This document shows, piece by piece, positions 6,324-10,482 of a stretch of DNA of 10,482 bases. The position numbers and the translations under genes were made by a program. The stretch spans positions 1-10,482 of the forward strand of contig CAYZZX010000059.1 in the NCBI GenBank assembly GCA_964483085.1, read 5' to 3'. The DNA comes from JALHFZ01 sp964483085 (GTDB lineage Bacteria > Synergistota > Synergistia > Synergistales > Aminobacteriaceae). Numbering within the stretch: the stretch's first letter is position 1; every line of letters starts with the position of its first letter. The notes under the pieces were generated by a model. The model did no database searches. It worked only from the letters and a program-made list of their open reading frames with translations, and was not told the DNA's origin.

Positions 6324-7523
6324 ATGATGCAGGCAAAGAACGGACAGACGAAACGAGGATATTACGGAGAGTACGGCGGAAGGTTCGTCCCCGAGGTGAT
6401 GACGGAGCTGCTGGCCGGACTGGAAGAGGCCTTCGACAGCGCGCTTACCGACGAAGCCTTTCAGAAAGAAGTAGACAGACAGCTTGTCGAATACGTCGGC
6501 AGGCCATCCGCTATCACGGAGTGCGTCAATCTCTCGGAGGAGTACGGCGGCGGGCGCCTCTTCCTGAAGCGGGAAGATCTGAACCACACCGGCGCGCACA
6601 AGATCAACAACGCCCTCGGGCAGGGACTTCTGGCGAAGCGCATGGGAAAGACGCGCATTATCGCCGAGACCGGCGCAGGGATGCACGGCACGGCGAGCGC
6701 GACAGCCGCGGCGCTTCTGGGAATGGAGTGCACGGTCTACATGGGGGCTGTCGATGTTGAAAGGCAGGCTCCGAACGTCTCCCGGATGAAAGCCATGGGC
6801 GCGAAGGTCGTCCCTGTACACGACGGTCAGGCGACGTTGAAAGAAGCCGTTGACAGCGCGCTCATGGCGTGGGCGCAGGATCTGGACGCCTTTTATCTGC
6901 TGGGTTCCGTCGTCGGGCCGTCTCCCTATCCGGAGATCGTGCGCTACTTCCAGAGCGTCATCGGACGGGAGGCCCGGATGCAGATGCTCGAACGGGAAGG
7001 ACGACTCCCCGACGAAGTGACCGCATGCGTCGGCGGCGGAAGCAACGCCATCGGAATCTTCTCAGGGTTCCTGAACGATCCGCAGGTAGCCATCACGGGG
7101 GTGGAGCCAGCCGGAAAAGGGCTTCAGTTCGGCCTCGGCGCCCATGCAGCCACACTCTCCGCAGGCGCTCCGGGCGTGGTTCACGGCTTCAACACCTACG
7201 TCCTCTTCGACGATAAGGGGGAACCCGCACCCGTCCACTCCATAGCGGCGGGGCTCGACTATCCGGGCGTCGGTCCGGAGCACGCCTACCTGAAAGACAC
7301 GGGCAGGGTGCAGTACGTCTCCGTAACGGACGCAGAGGCGCTCGACGCCTTCGGACGGCTCTGCCGGAAAGAGGGAATCATCCCCGCGGTCGAAAGCTCC
7401 CACGCCCTGGCCTATGCGCTGAAACGGCTCCCCTCGATGAAGAGGGATCAGATACTGCTGGTCAACCTCTCCGGACGAGGTGATAAGGATCTGGAAACCG
7501 TCCTCCCCATGCTCGGCCTGTAA
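6324..7523 (+). CDS. trpB: Tryptophan synthase beta subunit (TrpB)
   Basis: TrpB is a PLP enzyme that condenses L-serine with indole to give L-tryptophan, normally in a complex with TrpA. This 399-residue protein is of normal length and shows the family signature: PLP lysine K93 in NHTGAHKINNALGQ, catalytic E115 in AETGAG, the phosphate-binding GGGSNAIG (238-245), HSIAAGLDYPGVGPEH containing D312, and S383 in LSGRGDKD. The start at 6324 is preceded by GGAGGAG (6311-6317) with a six-base gap. An ATG at 6318 abuts that site and is less likely. One oddity is Met at residue 120 where most TrpB proteins have Gln (GAGQH), in the loop that binds the aminoacrylate. No trpA or other trp gene adjoins it, so it may salvage indole or partner a distant trpA. 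An attenuator precedes it. Confidence 0.95.
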   Translation: MMQAKNGQTKRGYYGEYGGRFVPEVMTELLAGLEEAFDSALTDEAFQKEVDRQLVEYVGRPSAITECVNLSEEYGGGRLFLKREDLNHTGAHKINNALGQGLLAKRMGKTRIIAETGAGMHGTASATAAALLGMECTVYMGAVDVERQAPNVSRMKAMGAKVVPVHDGQATLKEAVDSALMAWAQDLDAFYLLGSVVGPSPYPEIVRYFQSVIGREARMQMLEREGRLPDEVTACVGGGSNAIGIFSGFLNDPQVAITGVEPAGKGLQFGLGAHAATLSAGAPGVVHGFNTYVLFDDKGEPAPVHSIAAGLDYPGVGPEHAYLKDTGRVQYVSVTDAEALDAFGRLCRKEGIIPAVESSHALAYALKRLPSMKRDQILLVNLSGRGDKDLETVLPMLGL

Positions 7524-9147
7524 AACGAAGCACCCGGGCAGCGTTCAGGGTGGCGAGAAGCGCGACGCCCACGTCGGCGAAGACTGCCTCCCACATGGTG
7601 GCGACGCCGAAGGCTCCGAAGGTCAGAACGATGCCCTTTACACCGAGGGCGAGGATTATGTTCTGCCAGACGATGGCCCTGGTCTTGTGGGCAATTTCGA
7701 TGCCTGAGACGACTCCCAAAGGGTCGTCGTTCAGAATAACTCCATCGGCGGCCTCAATGGCTGCGTCAGAGCCGAGGCCGCCCATGGCCAACCCGACATC
7801 CGCTGCGGCGAGGAGGGGTGCGTCGTTCATTCCGTCCCCGACGAAGAGGGTGGGGGCACCGACCTTCTTTCGGATGCGTTCGAAATGCTCCAGTTTATCG
7901 GCAGGCATGAGCCCTGCCTCCCAGATATCGAGACCGAGGCCCTCCGCCACTTTTCCCGCGTTTTCCGGCCGGTCTCCGGAGAGCATCCCGATGGTGGTGA
8001 TCCCAAGCTTCCGCAGCCGCCGCACCGCCTCCTTCGACTCCTCCTTGACGGTGTCCTCAACGAGGATATAGCCCGCGTACCGACCGCCCCAGGCTACGTA
8101 CACCACCGCGCCGGGCATTTCTTCGGCCCCTTCGTCCACGGCGATGCCCTCCCTGCTCAGAAGGGCGGCATTCCCCGCCAGCAGTACTTTTCCTTCCCGT
8201 ATCTGCCGAACGCCCAAACCGGGCAGCTCCTCCACCGACTCGAGGGAGTCATCCGTTTCCCCCGCCTCCGCCACGATCGCCCGGGCGATGGGGTGGTTCG
8301 ATCCCCTTTCCGCCGACGCAGCCAGCCGCAGCAGTTCATCCTTTTCAAAACCCTCCGCGGGGTACATACCTGCCACACGGAAAATACCCTTCGTCAGAGT
8401 ACCCGTCTTGTCGAACAGCACCCCCTTCACCTTCGCAAGGGTTTCAAGCACATTGCCACCCTTCACGAGCACTCCCCTGCGCGAGGCCGCCCCTATTCCG
8501 CCGAAGAGGGCGAGGGGGACGGAGATCACCAGAGCACAGGGGCAGGCCACCACGAGAAAGACGAGGGCCCGGTACCCCCACTCCCGAAAGGGNNNNNNNN
8601 NNNNNNNNNNNNNNNNNNNNNNNNNNNNNNNNNNNNNNNNNNNNNNNNNNNNNNNNNNNNNNNNNNNNNNNNNNNNNNNNNNNNNNNNNNNNAGCTGCCC
8701 CACTTCCACGTCCGCCGCCCGGACCGTCCGCTCTCCCCCCTCTTCGATCACCGTCGCCTCGTCGGGACGGATGTCGATGAGGGAAAGGATGGAACTCTTC
8801 GACCGCTCCACGGCGAGATGCTGGATCATCTCCCCCGTCTCGTAGAAGAGCATGACCGCCACGGCCTCGGAATAATCTCCGATGGCGAAGGCTCCTCCCG
8901 TCGCCACCGCCATGAGGAAGAATTCGTCGAAGATCTCCCCCCGGCGCAGATTTCCCGCCACGGAGCGAAGGACGTTTATCCCCGCAGTGAAATAGGCGGC
9001 CAGAAAGAGAAGAAGGTGCATTTGCCCGTCGAGGGGCAGAAACAGAGCTCCGAGCCAGAGGACCAGCCCCCCAGCCAGGCGGATCATGTCCTTCCAGGGA
9101 AGAGACATTCCGCCTTCGTCGTGGCTATGCATGGCTGTGTCGCACAT
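7462..9147 (-). CDS. P1B-2-type heavy-metal-translocating ATPase (Zn/Cd/Pb exporter), interrupted by assembly gap
   Basis: The protein would pump Zn(II), and probably Cd(II) or Pb(II), out of the cytoplasm. Visible motifs are CPC in the transport helix (codons 8536-8544), the phosphorylated Asp of DKTGTLTKG (8410-8412), SNHPIARA of the nucleotide-binding domain, and GDGMNDAP. The last helices contain NIILALGVKGIVL and FADVGVALL, with the Lys (7636-7638) and Asp (7573-7575) typical of the Zn/Cd/Pb class. There is no N-terminal HMA domain, only a short Cys/His-containing leader (MCDTAMHSHDEGG). The 100-N gap falls where the actuator TGES motif and two membrane helices should be. About 120 residues are expected but the gap represents only about 33. 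The start at 9147 overlaps the regulator by 23 bases and has AGGGG upstream. A longer start (9198) and a shorter one (9108) are possible. The C-terminus overlaps trpB by 62 bases on the opposite strand. Confidence 0.9.
   Translation of the reverse strand: MCDTAMHSHDEGGMSLPWKDMIRLAGGLVLWLGALFLPLDGQMHLLLFLAAYFTAGINVLRSVAGNLRRGEIFDEFFLMAVATGGAFAIGDYSEAVAVMLFYETGEMIQHLAVERSKSSILSLIDIRPDEATVIEEGGERTVRAADVEVGQXXXXXXXXXXXXXXXXXXXXXXXXXXXXXXXXXXPFREWGYRALVFLVVACPCALVISVPLALFGGIGAASRRGVLVKGGNVLETLAKVKGVLFDKTGTLTKGIFRVAGMYPAEGFEKDELLRLAASAERGSNHPIARAIVAEAGETDDSLESVEELPGLGVRQIREGKVLLAGNAALLSREGIAVDEGAEEMPGAVVYVAWGGRYAGYILVEDTVKEESKEAVRRLRKLGITTIGMLSGDRPENAGKVAEGLGLDIWEAGLMPADKLEHFERIRKKVGAPTLFVGDGMNDAPLLAAADVGLAMGGLGSDAAIEAADGVILNDDPLGVVSGIEIAHKTRAIVWQNIILALGVKGIVLTFGAFGVATMWEAVFADVGVALLATLNAARVLRFTGRAWGGRFPDPYHLVRRG
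8593..8692. other. Assembly gap of 100 N
   Basis: Exactly 100 undetermined bases lie inside the ATPase gene. This is the conventional placeholder for a gap of unknown length. The reading frame happens to continue across it, but the family comparison says roughly 250-300 further bases are missing. Confidence 0.98.
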
Positions 9148-9448
9148 GGCGGAACCCCTGTTCAAAAATAGTCCGTACATGGTCGTCGTCGAGGGCATAA
9201 ATGGAGGCTCGCCCCTTCCGGGTCACCCGGACAAGCCGGGCCTGCTTCAGCACCCGGAGCTGATGAGAAATGGCGGACTGGTTCATCGAAAGAAGCTCGA
9301 CAATATCCGACACACCCCTCTCCGATTCGCACAGAGCGCAGAGAATGCGGATGCGGGTGCTGTCACCGAGCACCCGAAAAAGATCGGCCAGTTCGCAGAG
9401 TGTTTTATCATCTGAAAGGGAATGAGAAAGAGAATGGGAATCAGTCAT
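9125..9448 (-). CDS. ArsR/SmtB-family metal-sensing repressor (CzrA/SmtB-like, zinc type)
   Basis: This 107-residue winged-helix repressor shows the ArsR core: LADLFRVLGDSTRIRILCAL, a recognition helix around SMNQSAISHQLRVLKQA, and the wing RVTRKGRASIYAL. The C-terminal helix carries D88-x-H90, then H101 and H104. The spacing D-x-H-x10-H-x2-H equals the alpha5 zinc site of CzrA. Helix alpha3 lacks the Cys pair of arsenic sensors, so Zn(II), or Co(II), is the likely signal. I place the start at ATG 9448, six bases after GGAGG (9455-9459). An upstream ATG at 9472 lies inside the operator palindrome and would add eight residues. The stop lies inside the start region of the ATPase gene, so the two are cotranscribed and probably translationally coupled. 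By family analogy, metal binding releases it from its operator. Confidence 0.92.
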   Translation of the reverse strand: MTDSHSLSHSLSDDKTLCELADLFRVLGDSTRIRILCALCESERGVSDIVELLSMNQSAISHQLRVLKQARLVRVTRKGRASIYALDDDHVRTIFEQGFRHVRHSHA

Positions 9449-9460
9449 GGCGTGCCTCCG

Positions 9461-9514
9461 ATATATGAACATATGATCATGTATTCATATATCATATCCG
9501 CCACATTCTGGCAA
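9461..9514 (-). promoter_or_regulatory. Promoter and palindromic operator of the zinc-efflux operon
   Basis: A 32-bp palindrome spans 9461-9492, centred on GATC, with 28 of 32 positions symmetric. Within it are two overlapping SmtB-style sites, TGAA-N6-ATCA (9466-9479) and TGAT-N6-TTCA (9474-9487), sharing TGATCA. On the minus strand a -35 TTGCCA (9509-9514) and -10 TATATG (9486-9491) sit 17 bases apart. The operator therefore covers the -10 and the start site, as expected for direct repression by the ArsR-type protein. Confidence 0.78.
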
Positions 9515-9546
9515 GCTGTTCTTAAGTTTTAAGGGGTCAGCCCTAC

Positions 9547-9628
9547 AAAAAATGACGGAGGCGGCAGATCAGAACCATAAGAACGGCTGACGCCATTCTA
9601 TAAGATCCTGCAAGCCACACCTCCGTCA
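9547..9628 (-). terminator. 76-nt multi-stem hairpin with U-tract: terminator or structured RNA
   Basis: On the minus strand TGACGGAGG (9620-9628) pairs perfectly with CCTCCGTCA (9553-9561), followed at once by six T (9547-9552). Inner helices are GCA-GATC with one bulged G (9604-9611 with 9564-9570) and AGAATGG with CCGTTCT (9593-9599 with 9580-9586) around a six-base loop. The inner helix has a G-U pair in minus-strand RNA but a C-A mismatch in plus-strand RNA, so the fold favours the minus strand. It is the first strong hairpin downstream of the sigma-like gene ending at 9706. Confidence 0.6.
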
Positions 9629-9705
9629 AAATCTATAACAAACTGAAAACAAGGATTCCGCCAGTTTACTTACAATTTTTCAACGGCAGATCCTGTTCTG
9701 GCTCT

Positions 9706-10170
9706 TTACCGCGCTAAAGCTTTTCGCATTCTTGCTATTCTAGCGCTCACGGCCTGCTGGGTGATTCCCAGGCGGGCTGCGGCTTCTTTTTGTGAATATC
9801 CATCTATTAATAAGGCGGCCAGATGTCGCTCTTTTTCATTAAGGGTGTTTCCCAGATTTTCTGTTGCCGGTTCTTGCGGCGGGGCCGCTGGCTCTGATGG
9901 TGTGCCCTCGATTGAGTCAAGGGGGAGATCGTCCCGCTTCCACTCCCTGCGGGCTGCTGTCCGCACTCTTCCGGGGAGGCGCTTCTTCAGATAGAGGGGC
10001 AGAAGTTCGGGCCTCGGGCATCGGGGGATGAGCTGAAGCAGGGCCAGGTACCCCTCCTGCACGAGATCGTCGAAATCCGCCCCCCTTCCGGCATATCGCT
10101 TCGCTGTGGCGACCACGAGGGGGCGAAACCGCACCGTCTCGTGATCGAGATCGTATTTCTCTCTCTCCAT
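9706..10170 (-). CDS. Sigma-70-like small regulator with regions 2 and 4 (probably phage-type)
   Basis: This 154-residue protein has a sigma region 2-like N-terminus (about residues 13-50, FRPLVVATAKRYAGRGADFDDLVQEGYLALL). A Pro/Glu-rich linker (about 85-107) leads to a region 4-like helix-turn-helix (about 110-152, with YSQKEAAARLGITQQAVSARIARMRKAL). It is compact and has no region 3, like small sigma factors or sigma-like activators encoded by phages and mobile elements. The start ATG has GGAG eight bases upstream. It lies 13 bases downstream of the M15-type peptidase gene on the same strand. A prophage late-gene regulator is the favoured reading. A host alternative sigma factor cannot be excluded. 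Confidence 0.75.
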   Translation of the reverse strand: MEREKYDLDHETVRFRPLVVATAKRYAGRGADFDDLVQEGYLALLQLIPRCPRPELLPLYLKKRLPGRVRTAARREWKRDDLPLDSIEGTPSEPAAPPQEPATENLGNTLNEKERHLAALLIDGYSQKEAAARLGITQQAVSARIARMRKALAR

Positions 10171-10183
10171 GAAGAAGGCTCCA

Positions 10184-10482
10184 TCAGGCCACAGCGAGGT
10201 GCATGAAATTTCGCCGTCCGTAGGGGATAATCATGGTCATCCCCGCTCTTCGGGCAAGAATTTCGACAGCGGCCTGTTCGTTCAGAGGTACCGCGACATC
10301 GGCGGCCTGTCCAGCCATGTGAAGGCTTCGGGTTGCCCCCTTCACCCGCTTATTGTGAGGGGCGCACCGATAGCCGCTGGTGATGAGGATGGGCTTTCCC
10401 CAGGTCCGCCGAAGCTCCACCAGACAGGCAAGAAGGGCCGGCGACACGCGGACGCAGTGACAGCAGGGGCACTCGAACTCCC
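10184..10482 (-). CDS. M15-type D-Ala-D-Ala carboxypeptidase / endolysin-like protein (5' truncated by window edge)
   Basis: The fragment carries the M15_3-type metallopeptidase pattern: ITSGYRCAPHNKRVKGA, then SLHMAGQAADVAVP with the zinc ligands His and Asp, and a final His in RNFMHLAV. Such enzymes cut peptidoglycan stem peptides or crosslinks, and are frequent as phage endolysins and in prophage lysis regions. The frame stays open to the window edge. A GTG at 10447 could serve as a start, but the upstream in-frame residues (EFECPCCHCVRVSPALL) match the Cys-rich lead-in usual for this family, so the true start lies outside the window. With the sigma-like gene it suggests a prophage module. 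Confidence 0.82.
   Translation of the reverse strand, partial: EFECPCCHCVRVSPALLACLVELRRTWGKPILITSGYRCAPHNKRVKGATRSLHMAGQAADVAVPLNEQAAVEILARRAGMTMIIPYGRRNFMHLAVA

Noticed and set aside
6066..6821. 251-codon minus-strand frame over the trp leader and trpB start
   Set aside because: It is antisense to the attenuator and trpB, and no family features are visible.
7885..9171. 428-codon plus-strand frame opposite the ATPase
   Set aside because: It is a shadow of the metal ATPase gene and runs through the N gap. It is His- and Pro-rich with no domain.
9125..9472. Longer start for the ArsR-family regulator at 9472
   Set aside because: That ATG lies inside the operator and downstream of the -10 with no ribosome site, whereas ATG 9448 has a good GGAGG.

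Overview
The window looks like a chromosomal segment of a GC-rich bacterium with an outer membrane, since it carries a complete RND-type inner-membrane pump with its periplasmic adaptor. Gene style and context are compatible with an amino-acid-fermenting anaerobe such as a member of the Synergistota. That placement is a guess from general impression, not a demonstrated assignment. A 100-N scaffold gap (8593-8692) shows this is a draft assembly.

Layout. (1) 1-127: the last codons of an unidentified plus-strand gene and a perfect bidirectional terminator. (2) 137-5040, minus strand: a tetR / adaptor / RND-permease operon with overlapping or abutting genes, read from a sigma-70-like promoter whose spacer holds an 18-bp TetR-type operator. 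The permease has Asn-Asn in place of the usual Asp-Asp pair in TM4. (3) 5041-5400: AT-richer non-coding DNA with degenerate direct repeats. (4) 5407-6054: a TTG-started membrane protein with an N-terminal zinc ribbon. (5) 6073-7523: a promoter, a complete tryptophan attenuator (leader peptide with four consecutive Trp codons, antiterminator, terminator), a second strong hairpin, and a stand-alone trpB.

(6) 7462-9514, minus strand: a zinc-efflux unit consisting of an ArsR/SmtB-family sensor with a CzrA-like alpha5 metal site, and a P1B-2 (Zn/Cd/Pb) ATPase interrupted by the assembly gap. The ATPase tail overlaps the end of trpB by 62 bases. A near-perfect 32-bp palindrome overlaps the predicted promoter. 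(7) 9515-9705: non-coding DNA with a 76-nt multi-stem hairpin ending in a U-tract on the minus strand. (8) 9706-10482, minus strand: a compact sigma-like regulator and a 5'-truncated M15-type peptidase, which together suggest the edge of a prophage or phage remnant.

The most informative element is the trp attenuator. All its alternative pairings can be drawn from the sequence, the Trp codons themselves form strand 1, and it controls only a lone tryptophan synthase beta gene. This fits control of indole-to-tryptophan conversion by tRNA-Trp charging. The beta subunit also has Met instead of Gln in the conserved substrate loop. I see no wholly novel multi-gene system. The notable points are unusual details inside known families and several unexplained structured or repeated non-coding segments.
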